NCBI GenBank assembly: GCA_024743435.1 | Contig: JANSWO010000002.1 | Coordinates: 364,264 to 428,263 of the forward strand | DNA: 64,000 nt | Direction: 5' to 3' | Origin: Pseudomonadaceae bacterium | GTDB lineage: Bacteria; Pseudomonadota; Gammaproteobacteria; Pseudomonadales; Azotimanducaceae | Shown: positions 49,310-59,366 of the stretch, piece after piece | How the letters are laid out: each line of letters opens with the position of its first letter | How positions within the stretch are numbered: position 1 is the stretch's first letter | Notes under the pieces: model-generated | Database searches by the model: none | The model's input: only the letters and a program-made list of their open reading frames with translations | What the model was told of the DNA's origin: nothing | Position numbers and translations under genes: made by a program

Positions 49310-50483
49310 TGCAGGCTACTCATCCATGACAGTCTTGAGTGCCGATGCGCCTGTATCGATCGTCTCGAACGCAGCCCCTCCTGAACCGGCGACCGACGCG
49401 GGCGATGTAACCGGCGGCATTCGATACACGCGGCCAGGGCCATTACCACTTGCCCTTCGGGACCGGAGCCCGGCATCTCGTCAGGCCGTTGTCCTGCGCC
49501 AGCACAACTCGGATTTCCAGGTTGACGAGCAACTGAGGCTCAGTGATCTCGACGACGGCCAGCACTGCTACCTCCAGGTCGCTCGTAACGGCTACAGCAC
49601 ACCCGAAATTGTCCAGGTGCTAGCGCAGGCCATGCAAGTCGCTGCTTCAGATATCGGCTACGCGGGCATGAAGGACAAACGTGCCGTGACTCGGCAGTGG
49701 TTCAGCCTTCCGGCGCCGATGGCGGGCGCCGAGGGCGACGCCGAGTTCCAGGCGAAACTTCGGGCGCTGCCTCGCGCGACGGGCGCCTGGCATCAGGCGG
49801 TAAGTGATGAGAGTGCGTTGGCCTATGCGGTCACGGCAGTGCGACGGCAACCTCGTAAATTACGGCGGGGTGATCATGTCGGTAACCGCTTCAGCATTCG
49901 TCTCGTCGGAGCTCGGCTAGACGCTTCTTTGCAGAGCGCGCTTGAGCGCATCGGTGAGCGAGGTGCGCCCAACTTTTTTGGCCATCAGCGTTTCGGTAAT
50001 GATGGGGAGAACGTTACCCGCGCGCTGGCCTGGCTGCCGGATCAACGTCGCAGCCGGCGTTCTTTTCAGCGCGGGCTGCATCTTTCGGTGCTCAGAGCGC
50101 AGCTGTTCAACCAGGTGTTAGCGCACCGGCTACGCGAGGACAACTGGACTCTCTGCCTGCCGGGAGAAGCGTCGGAAGACGGAATGCCAACCGGACCAAT
50201 GTGGGGCAGAGGCAAGCTTGCGAGCAGCGACAGCGCGGCCGAGGTTGAACAGCGTTGCCTGCTGCCCTGGTGGCCGGTTGCGTTGGCCCTGGAGCACGCC
50301 GGGCTCAAACAGCAACGCCGGTCACTCATCGCGCAGCCGGTTGATCTGAGCTGGCGTCAGGAAGCTGGCGACGGCGGAGAATCCAGTGCTGTCTGGGTGG
50401 AGTTCACCCTCGCGCCAGGTAGCTTTGCCACCTCCATTCTAAGAGAACTGGTGTCATTCGCCGGCGATCTTACCGGTGAGTGA
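49299..50483 (+). CDS. truD: tRNA pseudouridine(13) synthase TruD
   Basis: 394 residues from ATG 49299, overlapping ftsB by 11 bases; ATG 49326 is a shorter alternative. It isomerises U13 in tRNA-Glu. The family signature GMKDKRAVTRQWFSL holds the catalytic Asp; GNRFSIRLVG, NFFGHQRFGNDGENV and the C-terminal LAPGSFATSILRELV are typical. The first 50 residues are unlike E. coli TruD. It would normally be preceded by ispF and followed by surE; neither is present and pcm follows after nine bases. Confidence 0.94.
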   Translation: MSNSAGYSSMTVLSADAPVSIVSNAAPPEPATDAGDVTGGIRYTRPGPLPLALRDRSPASRQAVVLRQHNSDFQVDEQLRLSDLDDGQHCYLQVARNGYSTPEIVQVLAQAMQVAASDIGYAGMKDKRAVTRQWFSLPAPMAGAEGDAEFQAKLRALPRATGAWHQAVSDESALAYAVTAVRRQPRKLRRGDHVGNRFSIRLVGARLDASLQSALERIGERGAPNFFGHQRFGNDGENVTRALAWLPDQRRSRRSFQRGLHLSVLRAQLFNQVLAHRLREDNWTLCLPGEASEDGMPTGPMWGRGKLASSDSAAEVEQRCLLPWWPVALALEHAGLKQQRRSLIAQPVDLSWRQEAGDGGESSAVWVEFTLAPGSFATSILRELVSFAGDLTGE

Positions 50484-50492
50484 AGCTACCTC

Positions 50493-51158
50493 ATGAATGA
50501 TCACCGCCAAACCGGTATCGGGATGACGTCCCAGCGCACCCGAGACCGGCTCATTCGTCGGCTCGCCCAGAACGGGATTCATAACGAGCAGGTGCTGGCT
50601 GCGATGGCGAGCGTGCCCCGGCATCTATTTGTCGATGAAGCCTTCGCCCATCGCGCCTATGAAGATACGGCACTTCCCATTGGCAGTGGCCAGACCATCT
50701 CCCAACCCTATGTCGTCGCGCTGATGACGCAGACGCTGTTGAATGAGAAGCGCCAGCGGATTTTGGAGCTTGGAACCGGATCTGGCTATCAGGCCGCGGT
50801 CCTCTCCCGCATTGTCACGAAAGTATTCTCAGTGGAACGCTACCGCTCGCTGCATCAGCGCGCCGATGAGCTGTTACGTTCACTGAAGTACCGGAACGTG
50901 CGTTGTTTGCACGCGGACGGTTTTGGCGGCTGGCCGGAGCAGGGGCCGTTTGACGGAATTATCGTTACAGCCGCACCTCCATCCCTGCCAGAAACGCTGT
51001 TTGATCAACTCGAGGTTGGTGGCCGTTTGGTCGCACCCGTCGGCGGCGATGAGTCTCAGGAGTTGTGGGCAATCGACCGCACCCGCACCGGTTACGTTGA
51101 ACAGGTCATCGAAAAAGTACGGTTTGTGCCGCTACTGGGAGGCATCGTCCGTGGCTGA
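50493..51158 (+). CDS. pcm: Protein-L-isoaspartate O-methyltransferase
   Basis: 221 residues. A SAM-dependent repair enzyme for isoaspartyl damage in ageing proteins. Motifs: VPRHLFVDEAFAHRAYEDTALPIGSGQT, split as the pre-SAM region and ISQPYVVALMTQ, then LELGTGSGYQAAVLSRI (SAM motif I) and FDGIIVTAAPPSLPETL. It sits upstream of nlpD-rpoS, as in E. coli, but without surE before it. The downstream DUF368 gene may start within its end. No strong ribosome site is visible before the ATG. Confidence 0.95.
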   Translation: MNDHRQTGIGMTSQRTRDRLIRRLAQNGIHNEQVLAAMASVPRHLFVDEAFAHRAYEDTALPIGSGQTISQPYVVALMTQTLLNEKRQRILELGTGSGYQAAVLSRIVTKVFSVERYRSLHQRADELLRSLKYRNVRCLHADGFGGWPEQGPFDGIIVTAAPPSLPETLFDQLEVGGRLVAPVGGDESQELWAIDRTRTGYVEQVIEKVRFVPLLGGIVRG

Positions 51159-51183
51159 TGACGTCCAAGCCGGAAGCGGCGCC

Positions 51184-52074
51184 ATGCAACCCATTCATAT
51201 TCCAGGGCTACTCGCTCGCGGCTTTGCCATGGGGGTTGCCGAACTGGTGCCCGGGGTATCGGGCGGCACGATTGCGCTCATCACAGGCATTTACGACCGC
51301 TTCATATCGGCATTGGCCGGCTTGTCGCCACTGTTGCTGAAACACTTGAAAGACGACGGTCTGATCAACGTGTGGCGGCGCTATGACCTTGGTTTCCTGG
51401 CGACCCTGGCGGCCGGCATGGCGCTGGCTGTGCTGCTGTTGTCGGGGCTGCTGCACGTCGCGCTCGTCGAGCAGCCAATGCTGGTTTGGGGCTTCTTCTT
51501 CGGACTGATCTGCGCCTCGATATTGATGCTTGGTCGAGACGTTTTGCCCAGAGATCGGCTGTATGTCGTCGCCGGCGTGTTGCTGGGGCTTGCCTTGATC
51601 GCTCTGCCCAGCCTGTCTGGCAACGAAGGCTTGGGTGTACTCCTTATTGGCGGCATGCTCGCCATATCAGCCTGGATGCTGCCATCCATCAGCGGCAGTT
51701 TCGTACTCGTGCTGCTTGGTTTGTACGACCGGGTCATTGCCGCACTCGCAACCTTCAACATCACGGAAATTGCAGTCTTCGCGCTCGGCTGCCTTGCCGG
51801 TCTCATGATCTCCGCCCGGGCGGTTCGGTGGTTGCTCCAGCGCTTCTCCGGACGCTTGATGGCGCTACTCGTGGGTCTGATGCTCGGGACTCTACCGCGC
51901 CTGTGGCCGTGGCAGGTGGACACGGTGTTGATGTCGCCAGCTCAATATACGCAGACCGTTGGCCCTGCTCAGTTGACGTTGACCGTGGTCGCCATCGTCG
52001 CGGGCTGTATCGCGATTTTCGCGCTCGGCTGGCTCCGCCAGCGATCCGAGTATCGTGCAACTGATGGCGCCTGA
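51184..52074 (+). CDS. DUF368 family polyprenyl-phosphate transporter
   Basis: 296 residues from ATG 51184 (GGAAG upstream); GTG 51151 would add 11 residues and overlap pcm. It has about eight hydrophobic helices. The family signature GVAELVPGVSGGTIALITG lies near the N-terminus and a second half-repeat, MLPSISGSFVLVLLGLYDRV, in the middle. DUF368 proteins (PopT) were reported as undecaprenyl-phosphate translocases that return the carrier lipid to the cytosolic face. That fits this envelope-rich window, although the specific substrate is inferred. It is inserted between pcm and nlpD, where E. coli has no gene. Confidence 0.88.
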   Translation: MQPIHIPGLLARGFAMGVAELVPGVSGGTIALITGIYDRFISALAGLSPLLLKHLKDDGLINVWRRYDLGFLATLAAGMALAVLLLSGLLHVALVEQPMLVWGFFFGLICASILMLGRDVLPRDRLYVVAGVLLGLALIALPSLSGNEGLGVLLIGGMLAISAWMLPSISGSFVLVLLGLYDRVIAALATFNITEIAVFALGCLAGLMISARAVRWLLQRFSGRLMALLVGLMLGTLPRLWPWQVDTVLMSPAQYTQTVGPAQLTLTVVAIVAGCIAIFALGWLRQRSEYRATDGA

Positions 52075-52852
52075 CTGCGCCAACATCAATATCACACGGG
52101 CGCTAACTCGCCTTACCTTGCACGCTATCGCTGTAAGCTTTGTGCTTGGCCTGGCCTCTGGCTGCGCGGCTCCGTCGCCGGCGCCAGTTGCGGACCGCTC
52201 GCCCGTGTTCACCAACGCGACAGCCTACATCGTCAGACCTGGCGACACGCTTTATTCGGTCGCATGGCGTTTCGAACTGGATGTTGATGCACTCGCTGAC
52301 AGAAACCGGCTGTCGGCGCCCTATGTCATTCGACCGGGGCAACGCCTTGAGCTGCGGCAGCGAGCTTCTACAGCCAAACCAACGGTCACTCGCAGCAATC
52401 CGAAACCCGCTGCACGCCCGCCAGCGCAGCGCAGCAGCGCACCGGGTGAGGCAGTACCAAAGCCGAACAGCGTTGCCATCGCAAAGCCAACCGGCCCGAT
52501 CCAATGGCGAGAACCCGTGCCTTCCGGGCTGGTCCGAGACTTCGGTGCTGGCAACAAGGGCAGAGACTACGCGCTGGAACCGCCACAGATCATCCGCGCG
52601 GCTGCCGATGGTGAGGTTGTCTACGTCGGAGCGGGCCTTGGCGGTTACGCCCACCTGATCATCCTGCGCCACGCGGGCAGCTGGCTATCGGCCTATTCGG
52701 TCAACAGCTCTCCCTCGGTTGCAGAAGGTGCCGTGGTTAAAGGTGGCGGCAAACTGGCCGACATAGTGAGTAAGGCTTCGCGACTGAACCTGCTGCACTT
52801 CGAAATTCGCAAGGAAGGCGATCCCGTCGACCCGTCGACGGTCATTCGATAA
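52055..52852 (+). CDS. nlpD: Lipoprotein NlpD, LysM and LytM (M23) domains
   Basis: 265 residues from GTG 52055 (ATG 52064 is possible); it overlaps the DUF368 gene by 20 bases. The lipobox LASGC gives lipid-modified Cys37. A LysM domain (YIVRPGDTLYSVAWRFELDV) is followed by a Pro/Ala/Lys-rich linker and a LytM domain (FGAGNKGRDYAL to LLHFEIRKEGDPVDP). The HxxxD and HxH zinc residues of active M23 enzymes are not complete, as in E. coli NlpD, which activates amidase AmiC at the septum. In relatives a main rpoS promoter lies inside nlpD. Confidence 0.93.
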   Translation: MQLMAPDCANINITRALTRLTLHAIAVSFVLGLASGCAAPSPAPVADRSPVFTNATAYIVRPGDTLYSVAWRFELDVDALADRNRLSAPYVIRPGQRLELRQRASTAKPTVTRSNPKPAARPPAQRSSAPGEAVPKPNSVAIAKPTGPIQWREPVPSGLVRDFGAGNKGRDYALEPPQIIRAAADGEVVYVGAGLGGYAHLIILRHAGSWLSAYSVNSSPSVAEGAVVKGGGKLADIVSKASRLNLLHFEIRKEGDPVDPSTVIR

Positions 52853-53001
52853 AGCGCTGGGGACGTCCGAGGCCTGTTGACGCCGGTTCCGCACACGCGC
52901 CCACCGGCTGTCACCAATGCGACGGACACAGTGGACGTGTTCGACTTCAGTCAGCCGCAGCGCTGACTAATGCCTGACCTGGATAGAAAGGATTCCTTCA
53001 G

Positions 53002-53910
53002 ATGAGCGCAGCCCAAAAGACCCCAACCGGATCAACTACCTACTCGCCGGAAAGCACAGATGTGTCCGAGGCAAGACGGGAAGTTCCAGACGCAACCACG
53101 TTGTATCTGCGAGAAATTGGCTTCTCGCCACTGCTCAGCGCAGACGAAGAAAAGCACTACTCGCGACTGGCGCGCAAAGGTGACAGTGCGGCTCGCAAAC
53201 GAATGATCGAGTCCAACCTGAGGCTTGTGGTGAAGATATCGCGCCGTTATCTGCACCGTGGGCTGTCTATTCTCGATCTCATTGAAGAGGGCAATCTGGG
53301 CCTTATCCACGCGGTAGAAAAGTTCGATCCTGAGCGTGGCTTCCGGTTCTCTACCTACGCGACCTGGTGGATTCGACAAGCCATCGAGCGGGCCATCATG
53401 AATCAAACCCGAACGATTCGGTTGCCTATTCACGTGGTCAAGGAGATGAATCTGTACCTGCGCGCGGCGCGGGAATTGAGCCAGAAGCTGGATCACGAAC
53501 CGAGCGCTGATGAGATCGCCGAGCTTATCGACAAGCCTGTGGAAGACGTGCGTCGCATGCTGTCGTTGAACGAGCGGGTGGATTCCATCGACTCGTTGCG
53601 TGATCCGCAGGATCGTTCAATGCTGGAGATGGTGCCCGATGAGAATTCGCCCGACCCAGCTAAGGAACTGCAGCATTCCGATCTGCTGAGTAACCTCGAC
53701 ATGCTGCTCACCGATTTGTCGGATAAACACCAGGAGGTATTGTCGCGGCGTTTCGGATTGCGTGGCTACGACACGGCCACGCTTGAGCAGGTTGGTAGGG
53801 AGGTTGGCCTGACTCGAGAGCGAGTCAGGCAGATACAAGTAGAAGCGCTCACCAGGTTGCGTTCGGCGCTGGAAGCCCAGGGGCTGGGTTCAGCGGAGCT
53901 GTTCGAATAG
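53002..53910 (+). CDS. rpoS: RNA polymerase sigma factor RpoS
   Basis: 302 residues. The general stress and stationary-phase sigma factor. Region 1.2 is [20 protein letters not shown]; region 2 has [20 protein letters not shown] and [19 protein letters not shown]; region 3 begins [20 protein letters not shown]; region 4 ends [18 protein letters not shown] with the -35 recognition helix. The short region 1.1 and the nlpD neighbour separate it from RpoD and RpoH. AGAAAGGA lies ahead of the ATG. The 149 bases before it contain no clear hairpin of the DsrA-target type. Confidence 0.96.
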   Translation: MSAAQKTPTGSTTYSPESTDVSEARREVPDATTLYLREIGFSPLLSADEEKHYSRLARKGDSAARKRMIESNLRLVVKISRRYLHRGLSILDLIEEGNLGLIHAVEKFDPERGFRFSTYATWWIRQAIERAIMNQTRTIRLPIHVVKEMNLYLRAARELSQKLDHEPSADEIAELIDKPVEDVRRMLSLNERVDSIDSLRDPQDRSMLEMVPDENSPDPAKELQHSDLLSNLDMLLTDLSDKHQEVLSRRFGLRGYDTATLEQVGREVGLTRERVRQIQVEALTRLRSALEAQGLGSAELFE

Positions 53911-53931
53911 CGCAGCGTTTACCCAGGTCCG

Positions 53932-54255
53932 TTAGCGCTCGAGCAAGTCGATCTTGCCCTCTTTGCCATCCCATTCTTCAGCGTCAGCCAGTGGGTCCTG
54001 GCGCTCGGTAATGTTCGGCCAGGTTTCAGCGAGCTCAGCGTTGAGCTCCATGAAGGACTCCTGTCCTGACGGCAGTTCGTCTTCAGAGAAAATGGCATCA
54101 ACCGGACATTCCGGCTCGCACAGCGCACAATCGATACACTCATCCGGATGGATGACGAGCATGTTAGGGCCTTCGTAGAAGCAATCTACCGGGCATACTT
54201 CGACACAATCAGTGTGCTTGCACTTGATGCAGTTCTCGCCAACAACAAACGTCAT
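53932..54255 (-). CDS. fdxA: Seven-iron ferredoxin FdxA
   Basis: 107 residues from ATG 54255 ([17 protein letters not shown]), with GGAGAGGAA upstream. A longer frame would add 31 unrelated residues. The two cluster motifs are [14 protein letters not shown], with a further Cys in VDCFYEG, and [12 protein letters not shown], the arrangement for one 3Fe-4S and one 4Fe-4S cluster. The acidic C-terminal extension is typical of FdxA. Its redox partner is not known. It lies downstream of mutS on the same strand and convergent with rpoS, a common gammaproteobacterial arrangement. Confidence 0.95.
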   Translation of the reverse strand: MTFVVGENCIKCKHTDCVEVCPVDCFYEGPNMLVIHPDECIDCALCEPECPVDAIFSEDELPSGQESFMELNAELAETWPNITERQDPLADAEEWDGKEGKIDLLER

Positions 54256-54359
54256 GGTTCCTCTCCGGGCGGCCAGCTGGAAATTTCGAAGGCGCGATTC
54301 TACCTGAGCTTGCGGCGTTTGTTGCAGCTTAGTGCAGCGTGCTGCCATCGCGTAATTAG

Positions 54360-57035
54360 CTAATGCGAATCGGCATCAGCCAGCTCGCGAAGCCTGTAGA
54401 GCGCTTCGAGCGCCTGCTTTGGCGTCAGCTCATCCGGGTCGATATCAAGCAGGGCCTGCTGCAGCAAGCGCGCCGAACGATGCCGCTCGCCCGATTGTTC
54501 AGGCTGGCTTTGTGCGTTAGCCGAGTTACCCGAGAACAGGCTTTGTTGCGGATGACCCTGCTCACTGGCCGCGCGCTCCAGCGCGGACAATCGGCGCTTC
54601 GCCTGCTCCAGCACAACACCGGGGACCCCCGCGAGCTTGGCCACCTCCACGCCGTAGCTGGCCGTAGCCGGTCCGTCGCTCACGTCATGCAGGAAGACTA
54701 TGTCGCCGCGGTGCTCGCGCGCGCGCAGGTGAACGTTGGCAACCCCGGGTATCTGATCTGCCATCGCCGTCAATTCGAAATAGTGAGTAGCAAACAGCGT
54801 CATCGAGCCGATTGACTGGGCGATGTGGGCGGCGCAAGCCCAGGCCAAAGCCAGGCCGTCATAGGTGCTGGTGCCGCGACCGATCTCATCCAGCAACACC
54901 AGTGATTGTTCCGACGCCTCATGCAGAATGGCGGCCGTCTCGACCATCTCCATCATGAACGTTGAACGGCCTTCGGCCAGATCGTCGGCGGCGCCGATAC
55001 GCGTGAACACGCGATCGATTGGACCGATACGTGCTGCACTCGCAGGCACGTAGCTGCCGGCGTAGGCGAGCAGGGCAATGATCGCAATCTGCCGCATGTA
55101 GGTAGATTTACCGCCCATGTTCGGGCCGGTGACGATGAGCATGCGCCGGTCCGGATTCAGCTCCACATCGTTAGGCACGAATGCGCTTTTCTGCGCCTGT
55201 TCCACCAGCGGGTGACGGCCTGCGGTGATGTGTAATCCCGGCTGTTCCGCAAATTGGGGGCGCACAAGGTTGAGTGCTTCGCTGCGCTGTGCAAAGCAGA
55301 CGCAGACATCGATCTCGGCGATCGCTGTCGCTGCGGCGCGCAGGCCCACCAAAGCCTCCTGAAGTAGCAGTAGAAGCTCCTGGTACAAACGCTTCTCGAG
55401 TTGCAATGCCCGACCACTGGCAGACAGCGCACGCTCTTCGAAGGTTTTCAATTCGGTGGTGATAAAGCGCTCAGCGTTTTTCAGCGTTTGCCGACGGATA
55501 TAGTCATCCGGCACCTCGCTTGCCTGGCTGCGCGAGATCTCGATGTAGTATCCGTGCACCCTGTTGTAGCCGACCTTGAGCGTGGGGCAGGCTGCACGCT
55601 CGCGCTCTCGGCGCTCAAGGTCATCGAGAAACGCCTGCGAACCTGCTGCCAGCTGCATTAGCTCATCCAGCTCAGGGTGATAGCCAGAAGCCAGCGCGCC
55701 ACCGTCGCGAATGGTGGCCGGCGGGTTGTCTTTGAGCGCTCGCGCAAGCAGCGAGCAAACGTCGGCAAAACCATCCAGTGGATCGCTCAGCGCCTGCCAG
55801 AGCTGTGGTTGCACGCTGTGCAGCTGTTGCCGCAGGTCTGGCAACCGAGCTAACGAATCCCGTAGTCGGGCAAGGTCTCTTGGACTTGCAGACGCGAGCG
55901 CGATACGGGTCGCGATTCGCTCGATATCGCCCACATCCGCAAGGAGACCGGCGAGCGAGTCAATGAGGTTGCTCGCGAGAAGGCTGTCCACGCGGTCATG
56001 CCGGTTAGCGGCAATCTGCTGGCTACGTGGCGGCGAGACAAGCAGCTGGCGCAGCAGACGACTACCCATTGGAGTTGCGCAACGATTCCACAAACTGAAA
56101 ATCGTACCCTTGCTGCTGCCGTCTATCTGCTGGTCGAGATTCAATGCGCGTCGTGACGCCAGATCGATATAGAGCGTCTCGTGCGCGCGATCCACGACTA
56201 AACGGTTCAGCATCGCGAGGGGATCGCACTGCACGGCCTGGGCATAACGCAGCGCAGCTGCAGCACAGCCGATCGCACTGGACAGTTCCGCAGCGCCAAA
56301 GGCGCCAAGGTCAGCCACGCCGAAGTGTTGGCAAAGGCGCTCTATGGCGAGATCCGTATCGAACTCGAGATCATCAATTCGTCGCAAGGCCCCCGTTGCA
56401 ACAGGCGGTATGGCAGCGCGCACGGCGTCTTCGTGTTCGGCGGCAACCAGGAACTCCGTGACCGACTGCCCAAGTAGTGTGGTTATCGCGGCATCCAGCG
56501 AACTCACCTCGCTCATTCGCAGACAACCAACATTGAGATCAACGCTGGCAATTCCCCAGGGGCCGTCTGCGTGCGCCTGAAAAACGCTGCCCAGTGCACT
56601 GACGCTCGTGCTATCCAGCAACGAATCTTCAGTAATGGTCCCCGCCGTCACAACCCGTACAACCTTGCGCTCAACCGGTCCTTTGCTCGTGGCCGGATCG
56701 CCAATCTGCTCACAAATGGCCACCCGTTCGCCGAGTTCAACCAAGGTTGCCAGATAGCGATCGACGGAGTGAAAAGGCACGCCACACATCGGAATGGGTT
56801 CGCCGCCAGATTGACCACGGGCGGTGAGCGTGATGTCCAACAACTCGGAGGCGCGTTGCGCATCCGCATAGAAAAGCTCATAGAAGTCGCCCATCCGATA
56901 AAACAGCAGATCATCGGGGTGCTCGGATTTGATACGCAGAAACTGCTGCATCATCGGCGTGTGCACGACAGGTGCCGGTGCTTTCTCAGCGCCTGGCTTG
57001 CGTGTTGTGGGCTGGTTGTTGGAGGCTTGCGACAT
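54360..57035 (-). CDS. mutS: DNA mismatch repair protein MutS
   Basis: 891 residues from ATG 57035. A further 56 codons upstream are open but unlike MutS and run across the recA promoter. The mismatch-sensing Phe-X-Glu is in [13 protein letters not shown]. Connector, lever and clamp domains follow. The ATPase has [15 protein letters not shown] (Walker A), [20 protein letters not shown] (Walker B) and FATHYFELT; a C-terminal tetramerisation helix ends it. It is divergent from recA, giving a mutS/recA repair locus like that in Pseudomonas. Confidence 0.96.
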   Translation of the reverse strand: MSQASNNQPTTRKPGAEKAPAPVVHTPMMQQFLRIKSEHPDDLLFYRMGDFYELFYADAQRASELLDITLTARGQSGGEPIPMCGVPFHSVDRYLATLVELGERVAICEQIGDPATSKGPVERKVVRVVTAGTITEDSLLDSTSVSALGSVFQAHADGPWGIASVDLNVGCLRMSEVSSLDAAITTLLGQSVTEFLVAAEHEDAVRAAIPPVATGALRRIDDLEFDTDLAIERLCQHFGVADLGAFGAAELSSAIGCAAAALRYAQAVQCDPLAMLNRLVVDRAHETLYIDLASRRALNLDQQIDGSSKGTIFSLWNRCATPMGSRLLRQLLVSPPRSQQIAANRHDRVDSLLASNLIDSLAGLLADVGDIERIATRIALASASPRDLARLRDSLARLPDLRQQLHSVQPQLWQALSDPLDGFADVCSLLARALKDNPPATIRDGGALASGYHPELDELMQLAAGSQAFLDDLERRERERAACPTLKVGYNRVHGYYIEISRSQASEVPDDYIRRQTLKNAERFITTELKTFEERALSASGRALQLEKRLYQELLLLLQEALVGLRAAATAIAEIDVCVCFAQRSEALNLVRPQFAEQPGLHITAGRHPLVEQAQKSAFVPNDVELNPDRRMLIVTGPNMGGKSTYMRQIAIIALLAYAGSYVPASAARIGPIDRVFTRIGAADDLAEGRSTFMMEMVETAAILHEASEQSLVLLDEIGRGTSTYDGLALAWACAAHIAQSIGSMTLFATHYFELTAMADQIPGVANVHLRAREHRGDIVFLHDVSDGPATASYGVEVAKLAGVPGVVLEQAKRRLSALERAASEQGHPQQSLFSGNSANAQSQPEQSGERHRSARLLQQALLDIDPDELTPKQALEALYRLRELADADSH

Positions 57036-57166
57036 AGGCGCGGAAGTGAACCAAAAAGCACCGACAAGTGCCATGCCCGTCGGCTGTTCAGCGTGTTCGA
57101 GGCTACTGCAGATAATAACGGTGAGGCAGATGGTGCATGTCGCACGCGAAATTTCTAAAAATCGGC

Positions 57167-57196
57167 TTGCGGGCGCTACTGTCAATATATACAGTA
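57167..57196 (+). promoter_or_regulatory. recA promoter overlapped by a LexA (SOS) box
   Basis: TTGCGG (57167-57172), a 17-base spacer and TACAGT (57190-57195) form the promoter. The LexA site TACTGTCAATATATACAGTA (57177-57196) has the CTGT-N8-ACAG core intact and covers the -10, so LexA would block polymerase. The consensus is the gamma-type box, which implies a classical LexA in this organism. Confidence 0.9.
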
Positions 57197-57221
57197 CCGG
57201 CATCGATACGGAGATACCCAG

Positions 57222-58292
57222 ATGGCTACTGCTAAAGACTCAACGGAAAAAGATTCGAACAAAGACCGCGCACTATCAGCGGCCCTCAGCCAGATAGATC
57301 GTCAGTTCGGCAAAGGCTCGCTCATGCGCCTTGGCGATTCAGAGCAACTGGCCATCCCATCCATATCAACCGGTTCGCTTGGGCTCGATATCGCGCTCGG
57401 CATCGGTGGGCTTCCCAGGGGCCGAGTGGTGGAGATCTACGGCCCTGAGTCTTCCGGTAAAACCACGTTGACTCTGCAAGTCATCGCGGAAGCACAGAAG
57501 GCTGGCGGCACCTGCGCCTTCATCGATGCAGAGCACGCGCTGGATCCAATCTATGCAGGCAACCTCGGCGTACAAACGGATGACCTGCTGGTATCACAGC
57601 CGGACACCGGAGAGCAGGCGCTCGAGATCGCGGATATGTTGATTCGCTCGAGCGCGATCGACGTCATCGTTATCGACTCAGTCGCAGCCTTGACGCCTAA
57701 GGCGGAAATCGAAGGTGATATGGGCGACACCCACGTCGGCCTGCAAGCCCGGCTGATGAGTCAGGCGCTTCGGAAAATGACAGGAAATATCAAGAATTCA
57801 AATACTTTGGTCATTTTCATTAACCAGATTCGCATGAAAATCGGCGTCATGTTCGGCTCACCTGAAACAACCACCGGTGGTAACGCGCTGAAGTTCTACT
57901 CATCGGTGCGGCTGGACATCCGTCGGATCGGCGCTGTCAAAGACGGTGACGAGGTCGTCGGCAACGAGACGCGCGTGAAGGTAGTAAAGAACAAAGTCGC
58001 ACCACCGTTCCGCCAGACCGAATTTTCGATCATGTATGGCAAAGGCATTCACCACACGGGTGAAATCATCGAGCTTGGCGTTAAGCAGGGCATCATCGAG
58101 AAATCGGGAGCCTGGTACGCCTACGGTAGCGATCGCATTGGCCAGGGCCGCAAAAATGCCGCAGAGTTTCTCGATAACAACCCGGAAATGAAGGCCGAAA
58201 TCGAGGAGCAGATCCGCGAGCAGCTATTGCCTCAAAGCAAGCCGAAACTGGAAGAGGTCGTCATCGCTGAGAGTGGTAGCCAAAGCGAGTAA
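57222..58292 (+). CDS. recA: Recombinase RecA
   Basis: 356 residues. The ATPase and strand exchange protein and SOS co-protease. [20 protein letters not shown] opens the protein, the Walker A motif is [29 protein letters not shown] leads into loop L1, and [19 protein letters not shown] leads into L2 with the [15 protein letters not shown] segment. The acidic C-terminus is typical. The ATG at 57222 lies about 20 bases after the -10. A hairpin and then recX follow. Regulation is by the overlapping LexA box. Confidence 0.98.
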   Translation: MATAKDSTEKDSNKDRALSAALSQIDRQFGKGSLMRLGDSEQLAIPSISTGSLGLDIALGIGGLPRGRVVEIYGPESSGKTTLTLQVIAEAQKAGGTCAFIDAEHALDPIYAGNLGVQTDDLLVSQPDTGEQALEIADMLIRSSAIDVIVIDSVAALTPKAEIEGDMGDTHVGLQARLMSQALRKMTGNIKNSNTLVIFINQIRMKIGVMFGSPETTTGGNALKFYSSVRLDIRRIGAVKDGDEVVGNETRVKVVKNKVAPPFRQTEFSIMYGKGIHHTGEIIELGVKQGIIEKSGAWYAYGSDRIGQGRKNAAEFLDNNPEMKAEIEEQIREQLLPQSKPKLEEVVIAESGSQSE

Positions 58293-58312
58293 CTCATCGC
58301 TTCTCAGGCGTA

Positions 58313-58346
58313 CCACTAGATGCCTAGTAGATGCCTAGTGGACGCC
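58313..58346 (+). terminator. recA-recX hairpin / 11-base repeats
   Basis: CCACTAG (58313-58319) and CTAGTGG (58335-58341) form a seven-pair stem, 20 bases after the recA stop. The same stretch contains three near-repeats, TAGATGCC, TAGATGCC and TGGACGCC, at an 11-base period. In E. coli a leaky terminator separates recA from recX; this may play that role, although it lacks a T run. Confidence 0.4.
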
Positions 58347-58443
58347 TAGGGTGATGCGCTGTCGGTTCCCGAGCTAGCCGTCAGCGGATGACTGGAATCG
58401 ACGAGCGTACCAACCAGCTCACGTGTCAGTAAGGATACCGGTC

Positions 58444-59064
58444 ATGGACAACTTCATGAACGAACGTAGCAGCTCAGATTCCCGTATGGCGCCACCGCAG
58501 ATCAGCGCTCCCGCATCCGTTACTGAAGCCCTAGTGGACGACAGCATCAAACCGGATAGGGCGGACTGGATCGACGTGGAACCGGTTAACGTGAACGTGA
58601 AAGATGAGAGCACATCTGCTCGCAACGCTGATCGCAGTGGTTGTATCCATAGCGCGATGCGCATCCTTGCCGGACGTGAGCACAGCAAGGTCGAACTCAA
58701 GCGAAAGCTTCTGAGCCGTAGCTTCGATGAAACGATTGTCGAATCGACATTGGAGCGACTGGCTGAAGATGGATTGCAGTCCGACGAGCGCTTCACCGAA
58801 TCTTTTGTTCGTTCCCGAATCAACCGCGGTCAGGGGCCAGTGCGCATCCGAATGGAGCTACTTGAGCGAGGCATCGCGGATTCGATGGTCGCTCCCCATC
58901 TCGACATGGGCACGTCCTACTGGCTGAAGATTGCTCGTGAGATCCGCGAGCGGCGTTTCGGTGAGATTCCGGACAGCTCTGATAAAAGCTGGAGCAGGCA
59001 GGCACGCTTCTTGTCTCAGCGAGGGTTTCCGTCTGACGTCGTCATGCGAGCACTCGGAGGCTGA
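58444..59064 (+). CDS. recX: Recombination regulator RecX
   Basis: 206 residues from ATG 58444, which has AAGGA eight bases upstream; an earlier GTG at 58423 lacks a ribosome site. RecX binds RecA filaments and inhibits them. The three-helix repeats start after about residue 70: SAMRILAGREHSKVELKRKL, SFDETIVESTLERLAEDGL, QSDERFTESFVRSRINRGQG and, at the end, FLSQRGFPSDVVMRAL. The first 65 residues are an acidic, low-similarity extension beyond the usual 150-residue size. It is probably expressed by readthrough from the recA promoter. Confidence 0.92.
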   Translation: MDNFMNERSSSDSRMAPPQISAPASVTEALVDDSIKPDRADWIDVEPVNVNVKDESTSARNADRSGCIHSAMRILAGREHSKVELKRKLLSRSFDETIVESTLERLAEDGLQSDERFTESFVRSRINRGQGPVRIRMELLERGIADSMVAPHLDMGTSYWLKIAREIRERRFGEIPDSSDKSWSRQARFLSQRGFPSDVVMRALGG

Positions 59065-59366
59065 GTTAAGGGTAGGGTTCAACTATTCCCGAAGACAGCC
59101 CCCGAAGACAGGTCGTCGAAGACAGACCGGTCGCGCATCTGATCGATTCGATTTGATCTGACGCCACCTGGAGCTTGCGACGCATCGTGCGCCCAGGGCA
59201 ATTGTCATATACTCCCGGCCCGTTTTTACTGGTGTGAGCCCACCATGAACCTCTCTGCAGTCCGAGTTTGGAGCCGTTGTCGCTCCAGTTCGAATTTCAC
59301 CTGCAACTGGTCAACCCGCGCTGTGGGGCAATCCACTAGCCTGCAGAATCGCGTGAGGACATTCTC
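59065..59366. other. Intergenic region recX to alaS
   Basis: 302 bases. CGAAGACAG occurs three times (59090-59098, 59103-59111, 59117-59125), directly after recX. A -10-like TATACT lies at 59208-59213 without a clear -35. GAGGAC precedes the alaS ATG. No gene is supported. Confidence 0.5.

Noticed and set aside
57036..57203. N-terminal extension of MutS by 56 codons
   Set aside because: The extra residues are not MutS-like and would place the start beyond the recA promoter and LexA box.
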